Assembly (NCBI RefSeq): GCF_900167445.1
Contig: NZ_FUZT01000008.1
Span: forward strand, 186,001 to 250,000
Reading direction: 5' to 3'
DNA from: Maledivibacter halophilus
Lineage (GTDB): Bacteria > Bacillota > Clostridia > Peptostreptococcales > Caminicellaceae
DNA: 64,000 bases
The notes under the pieces were generated by a model, which was not told where the DNA came from, ran no database searches, and saw only the letters and a list, made by a program, of their open reading frames with translations. Shown piece after piece: positions 1 to 8,300 of the stretch. Each line of letters opens with the position of its first letter. The stretch's first letter is position 1. The translations under genes and the position numbers were made by a program.

Positions 1-576
1 TGATGATTGCTTACTTATATAAGCTTTACTGGTTTTATTTTGATTTTTTAAATCCTTAGAAGTATATTCTTTAACAGTTTCCAACTCATTTACGCTATTA
101 TTGTCTTTAATCCTATTTGTCTCTTTATCTATTTTTAGCTTGTCTTTGTTATCGATATCCTTTTCTGGATTTTCTTTTACATAATAAGAAAAATCAATAT
201 TCTTAATAGCTTCTTGGCTTTTAGTCTTTGGTTCTTTATCTACTGCTTGATCTTTCTCTTCTGTATTCTTACTTCTGCTGCTTTTTTTGTTTTTCAAAAT
301 TTGCAAGGTATATAAGTTGGAAGACTGTCCTCCATTTTCTCTCCATCTACTTTCTTTTTTTACCAAGCCTACTTTCACTAAGTCTTTTAATGCTCTTCTT
401 ACTGTTCTTATTGATATACTACAATCCTTGGATATAGTCTTAACAGCAGGAAAGCAAGTCATTTCCCTATTACATCTATTTATCAAATAAAAAATAACTG
501 TGACAGCTCTACTTGGTAGATTAGAGCTGTACACAGTATTTAGAATATCTACTTTTGTAATTGTTTTTTCTTTCAT
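1..576 (-). CDS. Helix-turn-helix replication-type protein, N-terminal 192 residues (runs off the window)
   Basis: The reading frame is open from an ATG at 576 to the window edge, so only the N-terminal part is present. A GGAGG ribosome binding site lies 9 bases before the ATG. Residues about 20-85 form a winged-helix/HTH_36-type domain with pieces such as SISIRTVRRALKDLVKVGLV, as in plasmid and phage replication initiators. After about residue 95 the chain becomes Lys/Glu/Asn-rich and low in complexity. It is the furthest-upstream gene seen on this side of the element, before the ATPase gene at 611-1627. DNA binding is well supported; a role in element replication is inferred from family and context. 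Confidence 0.7.
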   Translation of the reverse strand, partial: MKEKTITKVDILNTVYSSNLPSRAVTVIFYLINRCNREMTCFPAVKTISKDCSISIRTVRRALKDLVKVGLVKKESRWRENGGQSSNLYTLQILKNKKSSRSKNTEEKDQAVDKEPKTKSQEAIKNIDFSYYVKENPEKDIDNKDKLKIDKETNRIKDNNSVNELETVKEYTSKDLKNQNKTSKAYISKQSS

Positions 577-610
577 TTAAAAAATCCCTCCAGTAATAAA
601 AAATTGGCTT

Positions 611-1627
611 CTACAACACTTCCTCAATATGATCTTCTAATAATCTATTAAACACTTCTTTATTCACGTTACCATTAAATAAATCATGAGAATAGTCTAA
701 ATAATAGTATCTCTTCCCAAGCTCACTCATCAATTTTTCCATCTTATTTCCCTCCCTATATGATGTAAGTGAGAAAACTATATCCATTTCAATATCAAAT
801 ATCATCTCTACTATCTTATACAACATCTTCACCTCATAAGGCTTAGTTCCTGCACAAAGAATATTGTTATTATTATTTTTAAATATGCTTATATTCTTAT
901 CTGTAAGCTTTCCAATATCATAAATAATGAAATGATAGTCGGATTCTATTTTCTGGCCATTGCTATAATACCTAACTCCTTTATACTCAATAATACTATC
1001 TTTATTGGATAATTCATTGTAAAACATAGACATCATTTTCATATGGCCGCTTTTATTTTTTTCTACATAACAAACCTTAGCACCAATACCTGCAAGATAA
1101 TTAGCTAAATTCATAGCTGTAGTCGTTGTTCCAATTCTATGCATTACTCCTGCTACAACGATTTTAATATTTTGTCCTTTAAAGTTAAATTTTCTTGTAT
1201 AGCCAGTATCTATATCTACCATAAATTTTAAGCAGTCTTGATATGTCATTCCCTCACCTATAATGCACTGCTCTATTTCTTTACGCATATCTTTAATAGT
1301 CTCTGCTGTAACTAGGTTATACACTTCAATATCTATCAATTTCCTTAATAAATTTTCTCCATGATTTAATCCTTCTGCCAGTATTACAATCCTTGCATTA
1401 TATATAGCTTTAAAAGCTGTAATTGCATTTATTACTTCTTCTTCAGTGTCAGTTACAGCCTTTAAATCTATAATTATTTGTGTGCAGTGACTTAAATTCC
1501 TCATATCGTGGATTACAAATTTATTTAGGTTAAATTCTCCTAATAATTTTTTGATAACCAGCTTTTTATCATCAATCAGATAATCTAACAATCCCATATT
1601 CTCATTACTGGATAGGTATAAAATCAT
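611..1627 (-). CDS. CpaE/MinD-like P-loop ATPase
   Basis: This 338-residue protein has an N-terminal receiver-like half of about 130 residues and a C-terminal MinD/ParA-type half. The nucleotide-binding loop is degenerate (AGVMHRIGTTTTAMNLANYL, about residues 160-179): the invariant Lys of Walker A is replaced, so hydrolysis may be weak or lost. CpaE-like proteins localise Tad pilus machinery, and a second CpaE-like gene lies at 40933-41877. The start is the ATG at 1627, 11 bases after GGAGGT; a TTG directly before it is possible. It overlaps the small membrane gene 1605-1769 by about 23 bases, which suggests translational coupling. Confidence 0.6.
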   Translation of the reverse strand: MILYLSSNENMGLLDYLIDDKKLVIKKLLGEFNLNKFVIHDMRNLSHCTQIIIDLKAVTDTEEEVINAITAFKAIYNARIVILAEGLNHGENLLRKLIDIEVYNLVTAETIKDMRKEIEQCIIGEGMTYQDCLKFMVDIDTGYTRKFNFKGQNIKIVVAGVMHRIGTTTTAMNLANYLAGIGAKVCYVEKNKSGHMKMMSMFYNELSNKDSIIEYKGVRYYSNGQKIESDYHFIIYDIGKLTDKNISIFKNNNNNILCAGTKPYEVKMLYKIVEMIFDIEMDIVFSLTSYREGNKMEKLMSELGKRYYYLDYSHDLFNGNVNKEVFNRLLEDHIEEVL

Positions 1628-1769
1628 CAACCTCTACCTCCTCAGCTTGAGTATTTTCTACTGGTATTTTAATCTCCTTTATCTTTGGCTTGTATGTAAA
1701 TAGCATTATTATACCTACTATGACAATTATGATGTAGATGAATAGCTCTATAAGAGTTTTCTTTTTCAT
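1605..1769 (-). CDS. Small single-pass membrane protein (54 aa)
   Basis: A short frame runs from the ATG at 1769, preceded by GGAGGT, to a TAA at 1605. The protein has a basic start (MKKK), one hydrophobic segment at about residues 8-25 and an acidic C-terminal tail. The stop lies inside the start of the CpaE-like gene, so the two are probably co-translated. A terminator-like hairpin (1794-1817) lies just before its ribosome binding site. No family is recognised. Position suggests a membrane anchor or partner of the ATPase downstream. Confidence 0.6.
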   Translation of the reverse strand: MKKKTLIELFIYIIIVIVGIIMLFTYKPKIKEIKIPVENTQAEEVEVDDFIPIQ

Positions 1770-1793
1770 ATTACTGACCTCCATCCTCGTATT

Positions 1794-1817
1794 AAAAAAG
1801 ACACTATTTAAAGTGCC
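1794..1817 (-). terminator. Intrinsic terminator or attenuator before the 54-aa gene
   Basis: Read on the minus strand, GGCACT pairs with AGTGTC (one G-U pair) and is followed by six T. About 12 bases later comes the GGAGG of the next gene. It lies between the Spo0E-like gene and the membrane gene and is the first of six such hairpins placed just before a ribosome binding site in the transfer operon. Confidence 0.65.
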
Positions 1818-1820
1818 TTC

Positions 1821-2033
1821 TTACTTTTTACTTCCATTCATATGATTTTCTTCATTATTTTCCAAGCTTAATAATTCTTTCTGTGCCAATGAAATGTATT
1901 TATCTAACTCCTGACTTAATCTTATTACTTCCTTTGTATGTCCCTTTGTTTCATAGGTTATATTTAATTTAAGCCTTAATTTTTTAATTATTTCTTCTAT
2001 ATTTTTTTGTCTACCTATTTCTATTTTTCCCAT
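1821..2033 (-). CDS. Spo0E-family aspartyl-phosphate phosphatase
   Basis: This 70-residue helical protein has the Spo0E signature SQELD at about residues 40-44, followed by a second helix (KYISLAQKELL). Spo0E-family proteins dephosphorylate Spo0A~P and delay sporulation. The ATG at 2033 was chosen because GAGAGGTG lies 6 bases before it; a GTG three codons upstream would overlap that site. It is transcribed away from the XRE regulator at 2159, with shared operator-like palindromes between them. On a conjugative element it could hold back host sporulation during transfer; this role is inferred. Confidence 0.7.
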   Translation of the reverse strand: MGKIEIGRQKNIEEIIKKLRLKLNITYETKGHTKEVIRLSQELDKYISLAQKELLSLENNEENHMNGSKK

Positions 2034-2068
2034 TTTTTTCACCTCTCAAATATCATATTATATCTTTT

Positions 2069-2132
2069 GTTGCAAAAATGCAACTGTTGGTAGTTATATT
2101 TTCAGTCTATAATAGATAAAATTCTATTATAG
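2069..2132. promoter_or_regulatory. Divergent operator/promoter region with two inverted repeats
   Basis: Two dyads lie between the spo0E-like and xre genes. A perfect GTTGCA-AAAA-TGCAAC palindrome sits at 2069-2084. Nine-base arms CTATAATAG and CTATTATAG sit at 2107-2115 and 2124-2132. The second dyad overlaps -10-like sequences and the leader of xre. They are candidate sites for the XRE protein encoded next to them, which would regulate both directions. No binding evidence exists beyond symmetry and position. Confidence 0.5.
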
Positions 2133-2158
2133 GCTAAATGATAAGAGAGGTGTTTATT

Positions 2159-2503
2159 TTGAGTAAAGAAAATTTATCTAGAACTATTGGAGAAAGAATA
2201 ATGCTTAGAAGGAAGCAGCTTGGATATACCCAGGAGCAAGCTGCTGAAAAATCTGATTTAAGTCATCAATTTTTTTCTTCTGTTGAAACTGGAAGAAAAA
2301 ACCTACGTGCTGAAAGTGTTATAAAGGTTGCAAGGGCGCTAAATGTTAGTACTGATTACTTATTAATGGGAGTTACTAATCAGGTAGATGTTGATAATAT
2401 TTCTAAATCCTTATCCAAATTAAGTGGAACTGAACTTCATTGCTTAGAAGAGATTATTAAAAATTATTTAATAGCTTTAGGATATGCTGATGGTGAAGAA
2501 TAA
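2159..2503 (+). CDS. XRE-family transcriptional regulator
   Basis: About 114 residues with an N-terminal Cro/C1-type helix-turn-helix (RKQLGYTQEQAAEKSDLS, then FFSSVETGRKNLRAESVIKV) and a short C-terminal helical region. The TTG at 2159 is preferred because AGAGAGGTG lies 6 bases before it; an in-frame ATG at 2138 would place that site inside the gene. It is one of only two plus-strand regulators of the element, divergent from the transfer-side genes, and probably controls the element's excision or transfer genes or itself. Confidence 0.8.
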   Translation: MSKENLSRTIGERIMLRRKQLGYTQEQAAEKSDLSHQFFSSVETGRKNLRAESVIKVARALNVSTDYLLMGVTNQVDVDNISKSLSKLSGTELHCLEEIIKNYLIALGYADGEE

Positions 2504-2527
2504 GTTTTTTATTAATATCTTCCTAGC

Positions 2528-3286
2528 TTAATTACTATTTACTTTATCCTGTATTTCCTTTGAGCCTTCTTCATCTTCTTTATTAGATGTATCAAATAAA
2601 TATTCTACTGGATTAGTATGACTTCTAGAGCTTAATGATTTCCTTATTTCAAAGTGTAAGTGGTGTCCTGTTGATATACCAGGTAGTGGATCTTTTTCTG
2701 GGTCACCACCTTCAAGTGCTATAACTTCCCCTTGCTTTACCTTTGCATCTGGTAAAATAAAAATCTTTGATAAATGGGCATATACTGAGTAAAAGGTTTC
2801 TTTTTCTGTATCATGCTTTATTATGATATATTGACCGTAGCCTTTGTCTATTCCTACCTTTGCTATTTGTCCATTGGCTATAGCTATTATTTCCGTATGC
2901 CATGCTGTACCAATATCAATACCCGTATGCATTTTATATTTCCCTGTAACTGGATGAGTTCTGTATCCATAGGGACTTGTTATTTTACCCTTTGCTGGCA
3001 TTGGATACTCTCCATTAAATATTAGCTGACCCATATTAAGCTTTATTGTATCTTCATAGGCAGCTTTAAATTCTTTCATTGCTGTATTTTCCTCATTAGA
3101 AAGGAAAAAATCTGTTATGAATGATAAAGGACTTGTAAGGATATATACCAATATGCTTAGTATTAAAAGAACTACTATCAAAGGTATTAGTAGTACTAAA
3201 AATAGCTTTTTCCTTTTCTCTTCGTCTGCTGCTATACTTATAGCTGACTTTGCTATTGCATAGGCTGTTTTAAGACCTATTGCCAT
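2528..3286 (-). CDS. Membrane-anchored M23-family peptidoglycan peptidase
   Basis: This 252-residue protein has one strong transmembrane segment at about residues 27-60 and an extracellular lysostaphin-type LytM domain. Zinc-binding and catalytic motifs are intact: HTGIDIG, YAHL and HLHFE. Conjugation systems of Gram-positive bacteria use such enzymes to open the wall for the secretion channel. The start is the ATG at 3286 behind GGAGGGAGG, one base from the virB4 stop; an upstream in-frame start would overlap virB4. Its place directly after virB4 supports a transfer role. Confidence 0.85.
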   Translation of the reverse strand: MAIGLKTAYAIAKSAISIAADEEKRKKLFLVLLIPLIVVLLILSILVYILTSPLSFITDFFLSNEENTAMKEFKAAYEDTIKLNMGQLIFNGEYPMPAKGKITSPYGYRTHPVTGKYKMHTGIDIGTAWHTEIIAIANGQIAKVGIDKGYGQYIIIKHDTEKETFYSVYAHLSKIFILPDAKVKQGEVIALEGGDPEKDPLPGISTGHHLHFEIRKSLSSRSHTNPVEYLFDTSNKEDEEGSKEIQDKVNSN

Positions 3287-3287
3287 A

Positions 3288-5120
3288 TTACCTCCCTCCT
3301 GCTTTACCGAAGTAATCAAATCGCCACTGAGCTATCTCAAACTTCACCTGTAATCGCTTAGCTCCTATCATCATAAGTGCATTTCCTCTCTTTTTACTTG
3401 CAAGCAATTCAGTTTCTGCTTCCGTTAGATCATATAATGCTTTGGTTTCTTGAAGATTTTTTCCATCTGTACCAAAGAGTAATTTTATACAAGGTATATC
3501 CAATAGAGCTTGTCCATAATTCTTTATGCTTGGGTCTAAAAAGTCTACTACACTATGTGATATAATTCCTACAGCCGCTTCATATTTTCTGCTTCTTTTT
3601 TCAACATTTCTTAGAAAAACTAAAGACTGAGGTACATTTGGGTCTATAAGCAGATAGGCTTCATCAGCAATTAGTAAAACTTTTTCTTCTCTGTCTCTAC
3701 TCATTTCTTGCCAGCACCAGTTAAGTAGTAAAAAGTATTGTGCCCTCTTTATACTATCACTGGTATTTTGTAAATCGTGGGTATCAAGACATATACAATT
3801 AGATATGGTATTGATAGTACTGTGACCATTCCAAAGAAATGAATCACTTCCATAGGCAATATCCTTTAATAGAAGTGATAATTGTAGGTAGATATTGTTT
3901 TCATCAGGAGTATTTTTAGCTTCAATTTCCTTTGCTTTTTTCATTATAAGCTGATATAAATCACTCATAATAGGGAAATCTTCATTATTAAGCTTTGTTA
4001 TATCCGTTGTCCAATTAATATTAAACTCTTTATAAAGCTGAATTAAGCAGTCTTTTAAAATAGCTTTTTGCATATCCGTAAGACTAGGAATATATAGAGA
4101 AAAGAATATTTCTAAGTTTTTAAGATAAAGGGCAAGATCTCCCATCCCATTACCATCTTCATTTTTATATAGCTTGTTTTCTTCATTTTCATCATCTCTA
4201 GGGGTAGGTCGTACTTGTAATGGATTTATTCTTCCACCCTTTCCCCCACCTGCATTTATCCAGTCACCACCTAATTTTTTAGTCATTTCTTTATATTCTG
4301 ATTCAGGATCTAAAAAGATAATCTTAGTTCCTGTCATATACTCTGATAATGCCAAATGCTTAACTGCTGTAGACTTACCTGTTCCTGCTATACCCATAAT
4401 AACCATGTTGGTATTAGTTCTATCATCTCCACGCTTCCAGGGGTCTACTATAATAAGACCTCCTGCTGTATCTTTTCCAATGTAATAGCCTGCATTGTCA
4501 TTGTAGCCACTTGATGAAAAAGGAAATCCACCTACAAAGGTGGATAATGGGATAATTCTTCCTAATATTTGCTCTATACTTTCTTCCATAGAATAAAAAG
4601 GAGAAAGCATTTTAAAGCCTTCTTTTTGTAAATTGGCTAGCCCTCTAAGCTTACATCCTAGCATAGCACTTGTACTTTCTGTTTTTCGCCTTATTTTATC
4701 AAATGTGGTTTCATCCTTTGATATTGGCATAATGTTAATACTCATAAGTCCAACAGTTTCTCCAGCCTGATCAATTTGAACCATTATTTTTTCACCATCA
4801 ATTGCAGCCTTTTCTGCTCTTTTTTGTGTTAATGGATCTCTTGCACTTTCAGCTGTGCTTCTATTATGAATTACACTTCTTGAAAGGCTTTCTATAAAGC
4901 TGCCATTGTCTATTGGCTTGAAGGTTATGCTTACGACACTGCTGGGAATATTGGTGATTTTGCTCAGCCAGCCATAGTCTACTTTTTGCGGGTATTTGAC
5001 TACACCATATATTTTGCCTGTGTTTTCTCCTATTACTAGGCTATTTCTTTTTATTTCTAATCCCATTGGGGTTATTATGTTTAGTAGGGAATTGTTTATT
5101 TTTGTTTGTTGTTTTTTCAA
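3288..5120 (-). CDS. virB4: VirB4/TraE-family conjugation ATPase
   Basis: This 610-residue protein energises the type IV secretion channel at the inner face of the membrane. Walker A (GIAGTGKSTAVKHL, near residue 245) and Walker B (LLIADEAYLL, near 490) are intact, and the length is normal for Gram-positive VirB4. The start is a TTG at 5120, 8 bases after AAGGAGG. An intrinsic hairpin (5145-5167) lies just upstream, and the M23 peptidase gene follows directly. A 27-kb cargo block separates it from the VirB4-N-like gene at 32593, its likely former upstream neighbour. Confidence 0.9.
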   Translation of the reverse strand: MKKQQTKINNSLLNIITPMGLEIKRNSLVIGENTGKIYGVVKYPQKVDYGWLSKITNIPSSVVSITFKPIDNGSFIESLSRSVIHNRSTAESARDPLTQKRAEKAAIDGEKIMVQIDQAGETVGLMSINIMPISKDETTFDKIRRKTESTSAMLGCKLRGLANLQKEGFKMLSPFYSMEESIEQILGRIIPLSTFVGGFPFSSSGYNDNAGYYIGKDTAGGLIIVDPWKRGDDRTNTNMVIMGIAGTGKSTAVKHLALSEYMTGTKIIFLDPESEYKEMTKKLGGDWINAGGGKGGRINPLQVRPTPRDDENEENKLYKNEDGNGMGDLALYLKNLEIFFSLYIPSLTDMQKAILKDCLIQLYKEFNINWTTDITKLNNEDFPIMSDLYQLIMKKAKEIEAKNTPDENNIYLQLSLLLKDIAYGSDSFLWNGHSTINTISNCICLDTHDLQNTSDSIKRAQYFLLLNWCWQEMSRDREEKVLLIADEAYLLIDPNVPQSLVFLRNVEKRSRKYEAAVGIISHSVVDFLDPSIKNYGQALLDIPCIKLLFGTDGKNLQETKALYDLTEAETELLASKKRGNALMMIGAKRLQVKFEIAQWRFDYFGKAGGR

Positions 5121-5144
5121 GCTAGAGTCCTCCTTTTTGGTATA

Positions 5145-5167
5145 GAAAAAACAGCCCTAAGGCTGTT
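5145..5167 (-). terminator. Intrinsic terminator or attenuator before virB4
   Basis: A perfect 7-bp stem (AACAGCC/GGCTGTT, loop of 4) is followed on the minus strand by a run of T. The virB4 ribosome binding site begins about 12 bases later. It could end transcription from the helicase operon or attenuate virB4. The 184 bases up to 5351 show nothing else. Confidence 0.75.
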
Positions 5168-5351
5168 GGGGTTCGCTTTCAAAATTTATATAACAAAAAA
5201 TATTATTATCCATATATTCTAAACCAATTACTCATATCCTTTTTATTTAGTATAAAAACCCTTCACACTTTTAGAAATATATACTAATTGATTATCTCTT
5301 AGATTAATCAATGAAAAGATATATATAAATTTATCTTCTAAAGAATACTAA

Positions 5352-8300
5352 TTATATATTAAGTAGTCCTTCAAAAAATTCTATAGCATATTTTCGCTTA
5401 ATAATATCATGATGCTTCTGATTATAATAGTTACATAAACAACTATAACATGCTGAATCTCCATTACTGTCTTTCCCACAATTACACTGTTTTACAATGT
5501 CTAATGATTTCTTAAACATATTTATCAATTTAATATTGTCTGCTTCTCCAATTCTACGCACATGACCAGCTCCTCCAGGCACTGTATCAAATAGTATAAA
5601 GTTGGTTTCCCAAACACCACTATCTAATCTATTATAATGAAGTGTACCCGAAATGTCATTTCTTTCAATCCCAAGATATTGGCTAACACCTTCTAATAAC
5701 GAATAGAGAATTGATAATGCTCTTTCCTTTTCATAATATCCACTGAGTGAAATACGTGCGACATCTGTTTTAAACTTGTGCCCTAGTGTTCTTCTATACA
5801 GTTTTTTACCTTGACACAGTTTCCCATATGGATTGTTGTGCCCTTTCTTATTAGGTATAAAACTAACATCTTGTTTTTCATCTACTATTGTGAAACCACA
5901 TGTTGCACAAACATAAAAGTTTGAATTATTGATAACAACTAATTCATCATTTGAAGTGGACATAACTTTAATTCGGTGGTTATTTATAATAACTTCTTTG
6001 CTTTCCTTTTCTAGAATCTCTTCTTTATCTCCAATATAATAAATCTCACCTCTATATGTTCGTTTAGGCTTCTTTGTGGTTGACTTATTTATTTTAGGAC
6101 TAATTATAAATCCATATTCAGGCACAATAAATGAATTTTTCTTAAAAACTATTTCTCCACAAATATCACAAGGCTTAGGAAATTTTGATCTTTCTTCATC
6201 AATATGTCTTTCTATATTAAGATGCCCACATTTCTTATTAGAACAAATTCCAAAATCAAATAAATCCCATACTTTATTTTGTCCAGTAGGCCTTTTAATG
6301 AATTGACTTTTATAAATATTTCCATCAGCAATAACCTCTGAGGCAGGAGCATATTCAGAAATAGCAATCATTAAATCTCTTTGAAGCCTTAACTTAGATG
6401 ATTTACCATAACTAGTATTAATTGAATTTTTATCAAAAGAAGTAACTAGCTCAACTGTGTCTACAGGGAATCCATATTTAGGTATTATATTTTTTTTGGA
6501 TAAGAATGACAGAATATTCTCATGCTTAATTTTTTTTACATAGTCATCAATTTTCTTAATATAACGCCCCATAGATTCTCCAGAATTTGCTTTAAAAAGT
6601 GCTTCTTTCTTTAATGTTCTAAGTTCTTCTAATTCTGACTTGTATTGTATAAACGCTTTGTTTAATAGCCCATTATCAGCTCTAAGTTCACTAATCCATT
6701 TTTCTATTTTACCTTTCAAGTTCAATGGTACAAATACTTTAATATAATTTATAATATCATTAGATAAATGATCAATATAATCTAATAAACCATTATAAAT
6801 CTCTTCATCAAAAAATGTTCCTACATCTTTATAAGCATCTACATTTGTTCTCCAATAGGCTGCAATTATTGAAGCATTCATATGCCTTTTTACTATTTTC
6901 TCATTTTCAGTCTTAAACTTTGGTGGATAAATTTTTCCCTTAATCATTCTAATTGGTGTATTAAAGTAAGTTAAATCATGAGAAGATAATCTACAAAATG
7001 TCAACGAAAATGCAACAGAATTTTTTCTTCTTCCAGCACGGCCTGCTCTTTGGGCATAGTTTGCTGGAGTTGGAGGCATATTTTTCATAAAAACTGTTTC
7101 TAATTCACCAACATCTACTCCCATTTCAAATGTTGTAGAACAACTTAATACATTAATCTCATTTTTTATAAACATCTCTTGATATAACTTTGCTGTTTCA
7201 GGACTTAATTGAGCAGTATGCTCTTTTACTTTCATTGGAAAAATATTCATTTCTAAATACTGTCTTCTATAGTGGTTATCAGCAAAATCTTTTTCAAAAT
7301 CGCATAGTTTTAACTTCCCATCACATCTATTAGCTGGGCAAACATCCTTAATATTATTTACAGTCACCTTACCACATTTTTCACAAATATACCAATTTAT
7401 ATCATGAACAAAGGAGGCACGAATCTTAAATTTTGATATATCCATTATATACTGATCTGGACTTTGTGCTACTAAACTTTTATTTTTTAAAAATATGCCT
7501 TTCCAAATATTATCTAAATATTTATTTATATCTTTCTTATCTAAGCAATTTAACGTCTTTTTAATATAATTAAAACGAGCATTTGAGTTTCTTGATGGAA
7601 TCCAAGATTTACAATAAATATTCTTGCTATCACATTTTGTTAATGACATAGTTAATTCATTACCTTTATATGAATAATACTCTTTGTCTACTTTAAGCAT
7701 TTGCTTAGATAATGGAAATTCAAACATGCAGTCTCTCTTAAAACTATTTGCCAATACTCTCTGAATAACTTTAACTTCATCACCTGTATAAAGACCAAGC
7801 TTAGAAAAATCTTGTCCTTGGTATTCGAATGAAATCAAGCCTAAATTTTCTAAACTATTTCTATCATTGCTTGATATTTCATAAAGAATAGTTTTCCATG
7901 CTTCTTTGACTGAAGAATCTGGCTCTACAATTTGGTGTTGTTCAAAAAGTGCAGCTAGATTCTTAACAGCAGCAGTTATTTCTATGCCGTCTTCATCTGA
8001 ATATCTACCAATTTCTTTTAATGCCTCGATAAATAGTCGTCTTCTAAGAATATTATTATAAGTAAAATCAAAATAACTAGAAAAATAGGCTGCCTCTTGT
8101 CTACTGTCGGAAAAAACTAATAATTGTTTTCCAACTTTATCTTTGATGATATCTTTAACCATAAAATTTCCCTTTGAACTTTCTCCAAAGAAGTCATCAT
8201 CGAATTCATGTGGTGTTTCGATAACTTTTACTTCTTCTGACGGTATTTCTTCATATAAACTTGATCCAAGAACACTTGCTGCAGCTTCTTGTCCTATATA

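Noticed and set aside
228..490. Two overlapping plus-strand frames rich in Leu/Phe
   Set aside because: They are antisense to the HTH gene at 1-576, which has a good ribosome site and a recognisable domain; the Leu/Phe runs mirror its Lys/Glu codons.
5168..5351. Possible small RNA between virB4 and the helicase gene
   Set aside because: Only the virB4-proximal hairpin is supported; the remaining sequence is A+T-rich without structure or promoter elements.
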